Below, piece by piece: positions 8,578 through 17,571 of a stretch of DNA of 46,128 nucleotides. The position numbers and the translations under genes are program-made. The notes below the pieces were generated by a model. That model saw only the letters and a program-made list of their open reading frames with translations. It had not been told where the DNA came from and did no database searches. The DNA comes from a virus. The stretch covers positions 1 through 46,128 of IMG/VR virus record IMGVR_UViG_3300044492_000139; one strand, given 5' to 3'. How positions within the stretch are numbered: the first letter of the stretch is position 1; the number at the start of each line of letters is the position of its first letter.

Positions 8578-10932
8578 TTACGCGATAGCAATGTCGACAC
8601 GCTCGCCCACCAAGAAGCAGGCGTTGACGTTGTCGGTAGTGCCCTCCATCCGAATCTTGTACGCCGTGATAGCGGTGCCACCGAGTGCCGCCAGATTCCA
8701 CGTACACGAACGAAGCAGCACTGTCGGATCATCCGGGTCGACTTCGTCCTGAATCAACGACGGCGGCTGCACGTTGACGTAACCGGCTCCGGTCAGCAGT
8801 CGAGGCAGGAAGGTATGGTACGGCGTACCGCGCCACGACTCCAAACGGAAGTCGCAGTAAACGGTCGTCACCGGGCCGGGCGTCGTCCGCGCAATAGAGA
8901 TATGGCGGAAGTCGGAACGTGGTCGATGCGTCAATGAACGCGAATTGGACGCCACACCAAAGCCCGGCATTTCGTCGGTCGTGCCAAGCAGCGTGACACG
9001 GAACGGCAACAGCGGTGGCAGGGCGACCAGCGGGTTGGTGTCGTAATAACCCAGTGGCACCCACGCACCATTGACTTGCACCTCGAAGTTGATTGCCGTG
9101 CCCGGCGGTCGCGTCGAGTCGAAGTTGAGGTCGATGGCCGAGATACCTCCGTTCAATTCCAGCGACAGCAATTGCGTTGTACACTGGGTAGTACGGAATT
9201 TTGCGAAGTACAGGCGGAAGGCCAAGTCCTTTGTGAGATCGCCAACCGACCATGCTCCATCGGAAGACTGGAACATCGAGCCCTGTGCAAACTTGTTGTT
9301 ATGCACAAGCGATACAAAGTGATTGCCGGGTGTCTGCAGAATGAAAGCGTAGCGGCCACCCTTCGCCAGATAGGTTGGCAGGAAATCAAACTTGGTGGCA
9401 TTCGGTGCCGCACGCAGCCGGTCCGCCGTCAAGGTTGAACGGGCAATCGTACGCTGGTAGTTCGGGGCGCCCGCCTCGTTACATTCGCAAATGAGGCAGT
9501 GGACGTCGCCGGTCGTGGCAATACGACTGAAGAAAATATCGACACCCGTAAGCCAGCCACCCTGCGAGTTGAGATAGGTCTGCGAGATGATTGACCCCGA
9601 CAACCCTTCAACAGTAATGACCTGCCGCCAGTAATAGGAATCCACGATCTCGTCGACCCAGAACTGTACCAGCCGCAGCACGGTGTGGTTCGGGTTGTCC
9701 ATGACATCCAGGATCTGAAACGTCTCGGTGCCGCGGGTCAGGATGTTGCGAACCGGGTCGTAAATCAAATCGGTGTTTGGCGTGTAACCACCGACAGCCG
9801 CCGGCGGCATGCCGACGTTGGTGCCGTAGTCATGACCGGCTGGAGCAAACCACCATACGCCGTTGGTGCAGACCACCATTGGCGTGCCCCAACGGATGCG
9901 GGTACGGGTCTTGGCGCACAGCTCCCAAGAGATCGTCTGGTACTGATACTGCGAGATCGACATCTCGGAGTCGTTACCTTCGACCGCGATGCGCACGACT
10001 TGGTCATATACCGGCAGTACGAAATTGGATTGGTTGATAACCGCCGGGTCCATCGGATTAAGCAGGGAGAATTGGGCGTCGCGTTCCGCAGCGTTCGGAA
10101 AGCGTACGCCCTCTTCAACCTTGGCAAGATAATCGACATGCAGGATGTCGCTCTCGTCATTGGTCAGGAAGTGATCTGCGCCCCACATTGAATAGGTGTC
10201 GGGTAGCCCAACCTTCTCCTTCACGCGCGCAACGTCGGCGGCGATCTTCAACACGAACTTCATCGACGCGGTGCCGTTGAGTCGTGCCGCCAGCGCCGCC
10301 ATGTCGGTTGCCAGCGTGTCGAGACGTGATGCGGTCTGCGCCCGCCACGCATCCATCTCGTTGAGACGGTCGTCAAGGTTGGAAACGTTAGGGGCGCGGT
10401 TCTCGTCCACCATGGTAATGGAAACGATTCCAGTGGAATCGAGTAGAATCCACGCCACCACCAACGTATTGGATGCGATGGAGGGGTGCTGGGGATCGGG
10501 ACCTTCGGCGCCGACCACCGTCGAGATGTTGGCCCAGCGACGGGACTCGGTGGAGACCACGCGCGCGACCGTGGCACGGGTAACCGGGTCAGTCAGAAAG
10601 GTTCTCGGCTCGGTGTCGGTCTCAATTTCCTGGCCCCACACCACCACGCCGACATACCGGCGCGTGACCACCGGCAACACACCAAGCAGGTCGAGTGACG
10701 CACCGCCCTCGCTGTCATTGTAGAAGACAAGACCGCCATGGAAAAGACGACCGTTGCCAACCGTCACCACGGCGGGTGCAGACTGCACCGTCGTGAAACC
10801 GGTATAGGCCATGCCGGGGATAATAGTGTCCGCGACAATGTGGTCGAAGGACGCACGAGGAAACAGACCAAAGTTGTTGAAGTCTTCGACCGTGACCTTC
10901 TGCCAATCTTGAATATTTACTTTTCGTTCCAT
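8578..10932 (-). CDS. Large tail/baseplate-associated structural protein (DUF4815-like)
   Basis: The protein has 784 residues. The N-terminal 190 residues (starting MERKVNIQDWQKVTVEDFNN) resemble the start of DUF4815-type phage tail proteins: a beta-rich attachment domain, then a short coiled coil (LDDRLNEMDAWRAQTASRLD) about residues 175-210. The rest is beta-rich, with repeated Trp and Gly and no catalytic motif that I can see. It follows gpI directly, where P2 encodes its tail fibre H, so it is likely the central fibre or baseplate extension protein. Its ribosome binding site is AGGAGAG before ATG 10932. The family call is tentative; the structural role is well supported by size and place. 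Confidence 0.75.
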   Translation of the reverse strand: MERKVNIQDWQKVTVEDFNNFGLFPRASFDHIVADTIIPGMAYTGFTTVQSAPAVVTVGNGRLFHGGLVFYNDSEGGASLDLLGVLPVVTRRYVGVVVWGQEIETDTEPRTFLTDPVTRATVARVVSTESRRWANISTVVGAEGPDPQHPSIASNTLVVAWILLDSTGIVSITMVDENRAPNVSNLDDRLNEMDAWRAQTASRLDTLATDMAALAARLNGTASMKFVLKIAADVARVKEKVGLPDTYSMWGADHFLTNDESDILHVDYLAKVEEGVRFPNAAERDAQFSLLNPMDPAVINQSNFVLPVYDQVVRIAVEGNDSEMSISQYQYQTISWELCAKTRTRIRWGTPMVVCTNGVWWFAPAGHDYGTNVGMPPAAVGGYTPNTDLIYDPVRNILTRGTETFQILDVMDNPNHTVLRLVQFWVDEIVDSYYWRQVITVEGLSGSIISQTYLNSQGGWLTGVDIFFSRIATTGDVHCLICECNEAGAPNYQRTIARSTLTADRLRAAPNATKFDFLPTYLAKGGRYAFILQTPGNHFVSLVHNNKFAQGSMFQSSDGAWSVGDLTKDLAFRLYFAKFRTTQCTTQLLSLELNGGISAIDLNFDSTRPPGTAINFEVQVNGAWVPLGYYDTNPLVALPPLLPFRVTLLGTTDEMPGFGVASNSRSLTHRPRSDFRHISIARTTPGPVTTVYCDFRLESWRGTPYHTFLPRLLTGAGYVNVQPPSLIQDEVDPDDPTVLLRSCTWNLAALGGTAITAYKIRMEGTTDNVNACFLVGERVDIAIA

Positions 10933-10942
10933 GCTGCCTCTC

Positions 10943-12388
10943 CTAGAGCAAGTTGATCACTTGCTGATCCACGGTTGTTTCGGTGTAAGCGCGTTCACGT
11001 AATTCGATCAGGCGCGTCGGGTCATATGCGACGCGCACACGATCTCTCAGTGCCTGCGAAGTAACCACGGCGCGGTTACTGCGGTCAAAGTCCCGCAGGT
11101 CAACAACGCTCGCGAAGTAATTGTCGTCAGTAACAAAGCCCTCGTCGCCGAACCAACTCCAAACCTCGTCCTCGGTGTTCATGTCAATCATCAAGTCGGC
11201 GGTGTAGGACGGCCACGAAACATAATCCACACCGACGTAAGAAATACCGCCCGTGATGGTACCGACGATTGCTGGGTCATACAGGAAGACACGGTCCGCC
11301 AGCATGCGTGCAGCATCGTACCCGGCATCGGCGTAGTAGACGAGAGGCACTGGCGGCACCGGATAAGGGAGAGTGTTCGGCGGTGTCGGCGGAAGAACTA
11401 TTGGATGTTCCGGTCGTGGGATAGTGTCCGGCAGCGTATGGTCCGGGTGCGGCAAATCACTTGGCGATGTGATGTTGCGAGAGTCGCTCCAGTCGCCAAC
11501 AAAGTAAAACGAATTGCCCCAACCGATATCGCTGACACGTTCATACCTGACGTCAATCGGGTCGAGACCCGGCAACACGGTGTCAAGGTGCAACGCCGAT
11601 TGTTCGTGGTCGTATGATCCGTCGATGCGAACCGTTACCAGTTTTGGCACCACGGTCTCGGCACAAACGAATTGCTCGTCGTTGACGAAGTCACCTTGTA
11701 TGAAGGCTGGGCCGGCAAGACCGGGCAAGGAGATCCGTTCAAAGTCTACCGACGTGACACCGTTGATCTCTTTGGTGAACGTGTAAATTTGCAACGGGAT
11801 GTCTTTGCCCCGGATACGGAGAAACGCCTTGCGACCGTGCAATGCCTCGCCGTCGTCGAGCCCGACGAAATCGTTGACGCCACCCTGTCCGACGTACAGG
11901 ACATCGACACCATCCCAGCCGATGCCCTCGTAGAAGGTAATCCTGACCTCTGGCAACAAGTGTATCCAGAAATCGAAAGCCTCCTTCGACATCGACGGCG
12001 AGGCGAAGAACGCCTGCGGCGGACGCAGTGCCTGCGTTACCTCATACCCGCCGGTGAAGTCGCGCCCGGTAAAGTCGAGCGCCATTTCAATTCCGGCCTG
12101 TGTACCTCGCAGGGATTTGTATTCGAACTGACGTGCCGTCCATTCCCGTTGCGTGGATTCCGACCACCCGTCCTCCCACAACAACGCCCCCATGGCGTAG
12201 GCGAGATGAGGCAGGTTGTTGAAACTAATCTTGTACGGGTCCCATTGGTCTTTAATGATCTCGGCATAGGTACCAATCAAACGCTCGCCGTCAACATCGG
12301 CCATCGCTTTCTCGAGGCCGGAAGCAGAACGGTACAGTAACTTGGCGCCTGGCGCTTTGATGATACCTTCTGTAACGATATCATTCAT
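10943..12388 (-). CDS. Baseplate protein gpI-like with long C-terminal extension
   Basis: The protein has 481 residues from the ATG at 12388, which overlaps the gpJ stop (ATGA). Residues 1-200 match the P2 gpI family (including FNNLPHLAYAMGALLWEDGW), which joins baseplate wedge to fibre. P2 gpI is about 176 residues, so here there is an extra 280 residues. The extra part is a second beta-rich domain (about 150-320), a proline-rich hinge at about 313-350 (HPIVLPPTPPNTLPYPVPP), then a charged C-terminal domain to 481. The hinge may give a flexible arm for the 784-residue protein encoded next. The family is clear at the N-terminus only. Confidence 0.8.
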   Translation of the reverse strand: MNDIVTEGIIKAPGAKLLYRSASGLEKAMADVDGERLIGTYAEIIKDQWDPYKISFNNLPHLAYAMGALLWEDGWSESTQREWTARQFEYKSLRGTQAGIEMALDFTGRDFTGGYEVTQALRPPQAFFASPSMSKEAFDFWIHLLPEVRITFYEGIGWDGVDVLYVGQGGVNDFVGLDDGEALHGRKAFLRIRGKDIPLQIYTFTKEINGVTSVDFERISLPGLAGPAFIQGDFVNDEQFVCAETVVPKLVTVRIDGSYDHEQSALHLDTVLPGLDPIDVRYERVSDIGWGNSFYFVGDWSDSRNITSPSDLPHPDHTLPDTIPRPEHPIVLPPTPPNTLPYPVPPVPLVYYADAGYDAARMLADRVFLYDPAIVGTITGGISYVGVDYVSWPSYTADLMIDMNTEDEVWSWFGDEGFVTDDNYFASVVDLRDFDRSNRAVVTSQALRDRVRVAYDPTRLIELRERAYTETTVDQQVINLL

Positions 12389-13314
12389 GTCATGCGGCCC
12401 GACAATGTAACAGTAATGGAGTCGACCACGACAACCCAATCCATTGGGACGAACACGTCTTTCACCGGCTCGAGGATATCGACGTGGTGAACACCGGTCG
12501 TAGAACAGGCGGCGTGAATCGCCATAAGGCTGTGGTCATGTCCAAGCCAGTACTGATCAACCACCAATTTTTCCAAACTGGTTCTGATTTTTGCAAGCGT
12601 CTGGTCACCTAGTGCTCCAGGATATAGCCAGACACCGACGTTATAATTGATGTGCATTACTTTCGGAGGGTTGACGGAGATCACATCCGTCAACCCTTGA
12701 CGGGACAACGAACCAATATAGGCCCGGATACCAATCAGCTGTTCGTCACTGGGTGCCGGTTCCGCCGGTAGGTCCATCAAACAAGTAATTAGAATCGTCG
12801 GGTAGTAGTCATGCATCACGACACGGATGGCTGTTACGTCCCGCAATTCCGGCAGGGCGGTCAAGGCCCAGAACTCGTACGCCTCCGCTGTACCAAACGG
12901 CGATAGTGTATTCGGCGACAACCAAATGCGCCGACGATAACGGTCGTCGCTCTCGTTCGGCAGTCGCGGCACACCACCGGGATATCTTGTCGCGATGGCG
13001 TCCAAGTCGGTACCGATGGCATAAGCCAACGTTACCGAACGGGCCGCCTGATTGACACGGTCTCGCAGGAGCAGTTCGAAAAAAGTACACGCTTCCTGAT
13101 TGATCTTGATGGGATCGAATTCAAGGTTCTCGACGTCGTACTGGGCGGCCGATGGCGGGTCGTACTGCGCCCACAACGTCTTGAGCCGCTGCATACGGTC
13201 GCTTAATATTTGTTCGGAATCGATTGTCTCCAGCACAACCATGCGCTGGAGATAGTCCGGGTTAAGGACCGAAATCCTTTCCGCAAGTCGTTCCGAAAGG
13301 CTGTTGTCCGCCAT
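12385..13314 (-). CDS. Baseplate assembly protein J (gpJ-like)
   Basis: The protein has 309 residues and belongs to the baseplate J family (gp6/J), which forms the wedge ring of contractile tails. Recognisable parts are the AYAIGTDLDAIATRYP segment, the ESDDRYRRRIWL motif and the beta-rich C-terminus (EPVKDVFVPMDWVVVVD). Length matches P2 gpJ. It lies in the P2 order V, W, J, I. Its TGA overlaps the gpI start. Confidence 0.9.
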   Translation of the reverse strand: MADNSLSERLAERISVLNPDYLQRMVVLETIDSEQILSDRMQRLKTLWAQYDPPSAAQYDVENLEFDPIKINQEACTFFELLLRDRVNQAARSVTLAYAIGTDLDAIATRYPGGVPRLPNESDDRYRRRIWLSPNTLSPFGTAEAYEFWALTALPELRDVTAIRVVMHDYYPTILITCLMDLPAEPAPSDEQLIGIRAYIGSLSRQGLTDVISVNPPKVMHINYNVGVWLYPGALGDQTLAKIRTSLEKLVVDQYWLGHDHSLMAIHAACSTTGVHHVDILEPVKDVFVPMDWVVVVDSITVTLSGRMT

Positions 13315-13869
13315 TTATAATCTCCCGCCCGGTGTCACACCTTCACCGTAAGCCGGAGCGCCGGCGACGGTTCCCTGCTGACGTTCCCAAATATTGTAAC
13401 CGCGACTGACCAACCCGAGGGTGCGGCGCTCTTCCGGGGAATCGTTACCAAGGTGAGCCCGTGGGCGATACACGCCATCCGACGCCATCGACAATCGCCC
13501 CGTCCGTAATTCCTCGGCAGAGGTCAACAACGACCCGTCCTCTCGTCTACCGATACGTACCTTCTGAATACGGTAGTTCGGTTCCCAGAGGTCGAGCCCT
13601 GTCGCTATCGCCCAGTAGAACCGGGCGATAGTGTTCGGGGTTGCGTTCTCGCCAATCAAGTGCGGGACAAACGACCCGCACCAACGTCGCAGCACACGCT
13701 CATGGTAGCGCGTGGAAAAAATCAGCAGTATCGATTGAATGACATGATTCCAACCGGTCAGCACTTTGCCGGTAGTACGGTCCATGCCAATACGTACTGG
13801 GTTGAGGACGATGTAGCCGTTCCGAAGATCCGGCCACATGTCCAAGTTGGGATCATATACGTAAGTCAT
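13315..13869 (-). CDS. Baseplate wedge protein gp25/gpW-like
   Basis: The protein has 184 residues and matches the gp25/gpW lysozyme-fold baseplate family. The core about residues 40-100 (TRYHERVLRRWCGSFVPHLI, then FYWAIATGLDLWEPNYRI) contains the family's conserved Arg and E/D positions. The family is usually 110-150 residues; the extra C-terminal 80 residues are Gly/Arg-rich. It is the core wedge component that meets the sheath base. It lies between the spike-side genes and J, in canonical order. Confidence 0.85.
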   Translation of the reverse strand: MTYVYDPNLDMWPDLRNGYIVLNPVRIGMDRTTGKVLTGWNHVIQSILLIFSTRYHERVLRRWCGSFVPHLIGENATPNTIARFYWAIATGLDLWEPNYRIQKVRIGRREDGSLLTSAEELRTGRLSMASDGVYRPRAHLGNDSPEERRTLGLVSRGYNIWERQQGTVAGAPAYGEGVTPGGRL

Positions 13870-13873
13870 TCAA

Positions 13874-14302
13874 TCACATCTTGGGCGGAGGGGGAGGTGT
13901 CGTTGCCGGTGTCGACTGACCGAGTTTTAGTTCCGGCTTTTTCTTGCCGTTCTTCTTACCATCCTGGCGCTTCTTGCGTTGTGCGATCAGGGGTTGAAGG
14001 GCGAAGGCCGGGGCGCCGGACTGTGAAGCCTTGGCGTATTTCGGAAGCCGCGGCAAATCGGTGTTGTTGTTCTCACTGCGTCCGCGAGTGATCTGGGCAA
14101 TCAATTTTTTGCCGGCCCCACTGACGTCGCCGAACGGCTTGTCGCCGAGCAGTCCCTGATCAATCCAGTATTGAACCATGGGGAGCGTCGCAAGTACGAA
14201 CTTGCCCTTGTCGTCTTCCTTGACTTGCAAACCGCCAAGGGTATCGGGAACATTGGGATCATAGATGTAGTAGGGTCGCAAAGCCATTTGGTGGTGTGCC
14301 AT
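13874..14302 (-). CDS. Unknown baseplate-region protein with basic C-terminus
   Basis: The protein has 142 residues. The first 80 residues are mixed alpha/beta (MAHHQMALRPYYIYDPNVPD, then VKEDDKGKFVLATLPMVQYW). The C-terminus is Lys-rich (KKRQDGKKNGKKKPELKLG) and ends in a poly-proline run. It lies between gpV-like and gp25-like genes, with ribosome binding site AAAGGAGAG before ATG 14302. It is probably a baseplate or spike accessory protein; the family is not recognised. Its high Lys content and proline end suggest a disordered tail that could contact DNA or tape measure, which is speculative. Confidence 0.65.
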   Translation of the reverse strand: MAHHQMALRPYYIYDPNVPDTLGGLQVKEDDKGKFVLATLPMVQYWIDQGLLGDKPFGDVSGAGKKLIAQITRGRSENNNTDLPRLPKYAKASQSGAPAFALQPLIAQRKKRQDGKKNGKKKPELKLGQSTPATTPPPPPKM

Positions 14303-14318
14303 ACGTACTCTCCTTTGG

Positions 14319-15008
14319 TTATTTGTCGTCGTTCTTTATTGGGTCCTTACCCAAGATGGGAGGTTGCGAGAAAATGATCTTGCCCTTCTTGACCACTACC
14401 CAGTCGCTTCCGGCACGCAGCTTGGCACCTTCCTTGTGTGCCGCTACGCGGACGTCTTTGCCGACGCGGTGAGTGATACCGCCGTCCTTATTCATCCGGC
14501 TCTTCATCACCGCCTTGTCACCGCCGGTGTGGCCTTCCTTCTTCTGCTGTTGACCACCACCACCGCCGCCACTTTGACCACCGGACGATTCGTTCTTGCT
14601 GTCGTCCGGTTGCAGCCAATGGTCGTGCCCTTCCTTGGTGACCTTGCCGCGGTAGTCTTCTTGTTGATACGACTCTTCGTCCTGTCCGCTGTCGTCGGCG
14701 TGCTCGGGACGTTTGAAATCCTTGTTGGGGGCAAACGGTGTAATCAACCCTTGACGGATATCACCACCGGGACACAGCATAGAAAGCGTCTGACCCTTCT
14801 TGTAGAATCGGGCCTCGGTCGCACCGCCGCGATGGTTGGAGGTGTTAAGCCAAGGCGACAGGATTTCCTTGCCGTCCTCGTCCTTGCCGATGACCATCCG
14901 CAACTTGTCTTTCTTGACTTCGTGAACGGTACCGGTCTGAAACATGTTGGTCATCTGCCGTTTCATTTCCGACACTTGTCTAATCAGACGTTGGTAATCT
15001 TCACTCAT
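14319..15008 (-). CDS. Baseplate spike protein gpV-like
   Basis: The protein has 229 residues and belongs to the P2 gpV family. The N-terminal OB-fold part (MSEDYQRLIRQVSEMKRQMT, then GTVHEVKKDKLRMVIGK, then LCPGGDIRQGLI) matches phage baseplate assembly protein V. A disordered Gln/Gly-rich linker (about residues 140-170, with QSGGGGGGQQQKKEG) joins it to a C-terminal beta segment (NKDGGITHRVGKDVRVAAHK) that likely forms the trimeric beta-helix tip. It pierces the outer membrane during contraction. Length is close to P2 gpV (211). The iron-binding HxH tip of P2 is not visible. Confidence 0.85.
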   Translation of the reverse strand: MSEDYQRLIRQVSEMKRQMTNMFQTGTVHEVKKDKLRMVIGKDEDGKEILSPWLNTSNHRGGATEARFYKKGQTLSMLCPGGDIRQGLITPFAPNKDFKRPEHADDSGQDEESYQQEDYRGKVTKEGHDHWLQPDDSKNESSGGQSGGGGGGQQQKKEGHTGGDKAVMKSRMNKDGGITHRVGKDVRVAAHKEGAKLRAGSDWVVVKKGKIIFSQPPILGKDPIKNDDK

Positions 15009-15011
15009 GGG

Positions 15012-15644
15012 CTACCCCAACTCTATTTTGATATCCCGCGCGGTGCGGTCCAAAATCTTCTGGGCCAGTTGCCGCAGCGTCTGCCGTTCGTCCATTTGAC
15101 CCGTGCCGCCCATACGCTGTTGGGCGCTGGTGCCGCTGGTGCTGGTCATGGTAAGCGGCAGACGTTTACCCTTCTGCACATACGGCATGATGACACAACG
15201 GCAGTGCGGGTGCTTTGGTACGTGTTCCATCGCAACCTCGATTGGCATTGGTCCAGCGGCCGCCAGTTCCTCACAATCCATACAGACCAACTCATCCTGT
15301 CTGGAGACGACGATGACCAATGCGCCGGGTTGGTGTTTGCCAAAGTCCTTACTTTCGCGGCCACCCTCCACGCCACGCGCACCGGTCTTGGTAAGGTTGG
15401 GGTCAATTGAAATTTCGTAATTCGGGTTACCTCGAGTCGCCCGGTGTACAGACATTAACCCGCGCACCTGTTCGATCTCCAACCCGGTATCCTTGGCAAT
15501 GCTGGTCGCCAACACGGCAACCAAGCCGTCACCAACTTCGTTAAGTGATACGGTGATGGCCGCTTGAGTTACCCGTTGGACATTGTTGATGCGTCGAATG
15601 GTGTCCTCTAATGCCGACGTATCAACTTGGACGGTTACAGACAT
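15012..15644 (-). CDS. gpZ/gp10-like neck protein carrying a zinc-knuckle-like motif
   Basis: The protein has 210 residues. The N-terminus (VDTSALEDTIRRINNVQRVT) resembles minor tail/neck proteins of the gpZ/HK97 gp10 type, which act at head-tail joining. Residues 121-150 contain CxDC, 20 intervening residues, then HPHCRC. The same motif with the same spacing ends the SPP1 gp7-like head protein (residues 251-280 of the gene at 33994-34905). A Lys/Arg-rich C-terminus follows. The four Cys/His ligands suggest a metal-binding knuckle, or descent from a gp7-like fusion. The role is probably tail completion. Family assignment at the N-terminus is moderate; the motif is seen directly. Confidence 0.7.
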   Translation of the reverse strand: MSVTVQVDTSALEDTIRRINNVQRVTQAAITVSLNEVGDGLVAVLATSIAKDTGLEIEQVRGLMSVHRATRGNPNYEISIDPNLTKTGARGVEGGRESKDFGKHQPGALVIVVSRQDELVCMDCEELAAAGPMPIEVAMEHVPKHPHCRCVIMPYVQKGKRLPLTMTSTSGTSAQQRMGGTGQMDERQTLRQLAQKILDRTARDIKIELG

Positions 15645-16571
15645 TTAGGTTACGTCACCTTCCGAGACCACCTTGTCTTTCGGTTCTTTGATCTTGGTCG
15701 TGGCGACGTTTGTTTCAACACTGATATCGTCGATCAGCCCGACGTCCGGGTTATGTTCCATGTCTACATCGTCCGCACTAATCTTACGGAGGATCGGCGC
15801 TTCACCTTTGGTGTCGGTCAAGTCGTCGCCGCTTTGTGTGGTCATCGGCACCATACCAAAGGCAAGCGGTGCAAGCCCGATGGCGCGCAAGCCAAGTCTT
15901 CTCACGCCAAGCGTGGCCTGCACCTGCTCCCATTCCGGCGCTATCGTTTCGTTGACTAACGCCGCACAGATTTCACCAATGTGACTCATGTTGGCCTCCG
16001 GGTTGTTCTCGGCCACGGTGATGAATTGTCGAATGGGATGGTCCGCCGGTACGGGAACTCCATAAGGTATGTCGGATATAACGTCGCAAATGATTCCGAG
16101 TTGGCGGGCCGCCCAGCGGCGATCCCGTTCAGCCGACGCACCACGCACACCGTTGACCCGGTTGATGGTGATTATAAAACACTTCAGTAATTCCGCCCAA
16201 TCGGATTGCGGGTCACCAAACAATGCCGCGAGGGCTTGGTTCTCCACCATGTCGAGAGCCAGCTCCATGCCCTCGTCGGTCAATGGTGTTTTAATTTGTG
16301 TGCCACCGGTCGCACCCTCGACCTTGGAGGCAACACCGATCTCCAGCACCAGATTCATTTCCCGCCGCGAAGCGACTAGGTCCGTGCCCTCTATATTGAG
16401 ACGGTTGTCGGCGTCGGTGTACACGACGATATAAGGCTTGGCCCCGGAATCTATCGTCAGTGCCATTGATAGTGGAGTGTTGTCGGAATCGAAAACCCGG
16501 CCGTCCGCCCAAGTCTTTCCCCGCAACGCCGCCACTGCGCACAGTCTGGTCAGCATACGGATAATGCTCAT
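15645..16571 (-). CDS. Probable head-tail connector / tail terminator protein
   Basis: The protein has 308 residues. The N-terminus (MLTRLCAVAALRGKTWADGR, then VFDSDNTPLSMAL) and the segment PYIVVYTDADNRLN resemble tail-terminator or neck proteins of related phages. A helix-rich middle follows (NRVNGVRGASAERDRRWAAR), then an acidic disordered C-terminus. It lies between the head closure proteins and baseplate genes, where terminator proteins are found. It is coupled by ATGA overlap to the 79-residue gene upstream. The family call is by resemblance and place, not by a strong motif. Confidence 0.6.
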   Translation of the reverse strand: MSIIRMLTRLCAVAALRGKTWADGRVFDSDNTPLSMALTIDSGAKPYIVVYTDADNRLNIEGTDLVASRREMNLVLEIGVASKVEGATGGTQIKTPLTDEGMELALDMVENQALAALFGDPQSDWAELLKCFIITINRVNGVRGASAERDRRWAARQLGIICDVISDIPYGVPVPADHPIRQFITVAENNPEANMSHIGEICAALVNETIAPEWEQVQATLGVRRLGLRAIGLAPLAFGMVPMTTQSGDDLTDTKGEAPILRKISADDVDMEHNPDVGLIDDISVETNVATTKIKEPKDKVVSEGDVT

Positions 16572-16807
16572 GCGCTCTGGCTTTCAAATATTTCTATTTG
16601 TTTTTTGAACATCTTCACGATGCGCTCGCGGTCCGCGCCATTGGACACGTAATTGCACAGCCCTGATTTATCGTCGTACGGATACAGCAATAAAACAAAA
16701 CCACTCTTGCGCGGTACCTCGTTATCGGTCCCATTAAGAACTTGGTCGAGTGACTCCGCCAGAGTCCTCAACGCATCCTTCATGGTCATCCCGTTTTCAG
16801 TCGTCAT
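16568..16807 (-). CDS. Small protein in the neck module, unknown
   Basis: The protein has 79 residues, with a helix at the N-terminus (MKDALRTLAESLDQVLNGTD), a hydrophobic strand (FVLLLYPYDD) and a basic helix at the end (RIVKMFKKQIEIFESQ). Its ATG overlaps the upstream gene by 11 bp and its TGA overlaps the downstream start, so it is tightly coupled. No known family is evident. It could be a chaperone or regulatory accessory for neck assembly. Confidence 0.6.
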   Translation of the reverse strand: MTTENGMTMKDALRTLAESLDQVLNGTDNEVPRKSGFVLLLYPYDDKSGLCNYVSNGADRERIVKMFKKQIEIFESQSA

Positions 16808-17183
16808 CCAACACCCTCAAAAGGTTTATGTCGGGACGGCCGCCGGGGTCGGCGTAAACGTGACTTACTTCATAGACCTCATCGCGTTCCGTGAACGTGA
16901 CCCTGTCACCCTTACGCAAGTCGCATTGGTCGACCGGCTCACAACGAATGGACAACGTGGTGCCCACGGTGGATTGCTTGTGCGAGAAACCGGCGCCGGA
17001 CTCCTGTGCCGCCCCTCGGGTCTGATCGTAGATACCAACCGCTATAATCGTCGGGCGGGAATCATCGACGACACTTTCGCGGGTACCTGCACCAACCGGC
17101 TTCATGGGTTGCAACACCACCTGCTCGCCGAAGACGGCGTCACAGCGAAGGTCGATCGGTTTGGTGTCGGTGACAATCGCCAT
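16797..17183 (-). CDS. Probable head-tail joining / head closure protein
   Basis: The protein has 128 residues. It is beta-rich, with a pattern of short strands (VVLQPMKPVG, LSIRCEPVDQ, DRVTFTERDEVYEVSHVY) like the small neck proteins of SPP1 gp16 type. A final acidic tail LLRVLDDD overlaps the next gene. It lies downstream of the DUF4054 connector and is followed by the terminator-like gene, which is the usual order. A head closure role is inferred from length, strand pattern and order. Confidence 0.55.
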   Translation of the reverse strand: MAIVTDTKPIDLRCDAVFGEQVVLQPMKPVGAGTRESVVDDSRPTIIAVGIYDQTRGAAQESGAGFSHKQSTVGTTLSIRCEPVDQCDLRKGDRVTFTERDEVYEVSHVYADPGGRPDINLLRVLDDD

Positions 17184-17186
17184 GTC

Positions 17187-17570
17187 TTATCCGTGTTCGA
17201 TAGTGGCGTTTACGATGGTGACCTGTTTGCCCACATCGAGAATGGTGGTGTCCAAAACAATTTCGTAATCGTGGACTCCGTCCTCTGTCATGTCAACACC
17301 AACCGACAAATCGTCTATGACAATATTGCCGGTGCCGTCCGTGATCGTGCCAATGGTCGCCTGCCCGGCAATAACAACGAACGACGTTGTCGGTGCGGCC
17401 AACTGCAAGTCAGCTCCGACTAGGTAGAACGAGGGGCGGGTCAACAACAACGTGGTGAGGATGGCCCGGTTGGTGTCCCGTAGTTCGATCCTCCCCGGAC
17501 CATTGCCACCGTCAATGGCCTGAAGTACTTGCGTCATGCGCGCACGTTTTACCGGCTGTGAATAATCCAT
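17187..17570 (-). CDS. Neck-module structural protein, unknown family
   Basis: The protein has 127 residues, with a short N-terminal helix and then a beta-rich body (FYLVGADLQLAAP, then TIGTITDGTGNIVIDDLSV). It ends with DVGKQVTIVNATIEHG. It lies between the DUF4054 head-tail connector and the head closure protein, so it is likely a structural neck component or a small capsid-associated protein. No diagnostic motif is seen. Confidence 0.55.
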   Translation of the reverse strand: MDYSQPVKRARMTQVLQAIDGGNGPGRIELRDTNRAILTTLLLTRPSFYLVGADLQLAAPTTSFVVIAGQATIGTITDGTGNIVIDDLSVGVDMTEDGVHDYEIVLDTTILDVGKQVTIVNATIEHG

Positions 17571-17571
17571 T

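Noticed and set aside
14364-15410. Plus-strand open frame of 348 codons opposite the gpV-like and neck genes
   Set aside because: It crosses the boundary of two convincing minus-strand genes and has no start signals. Shadow.
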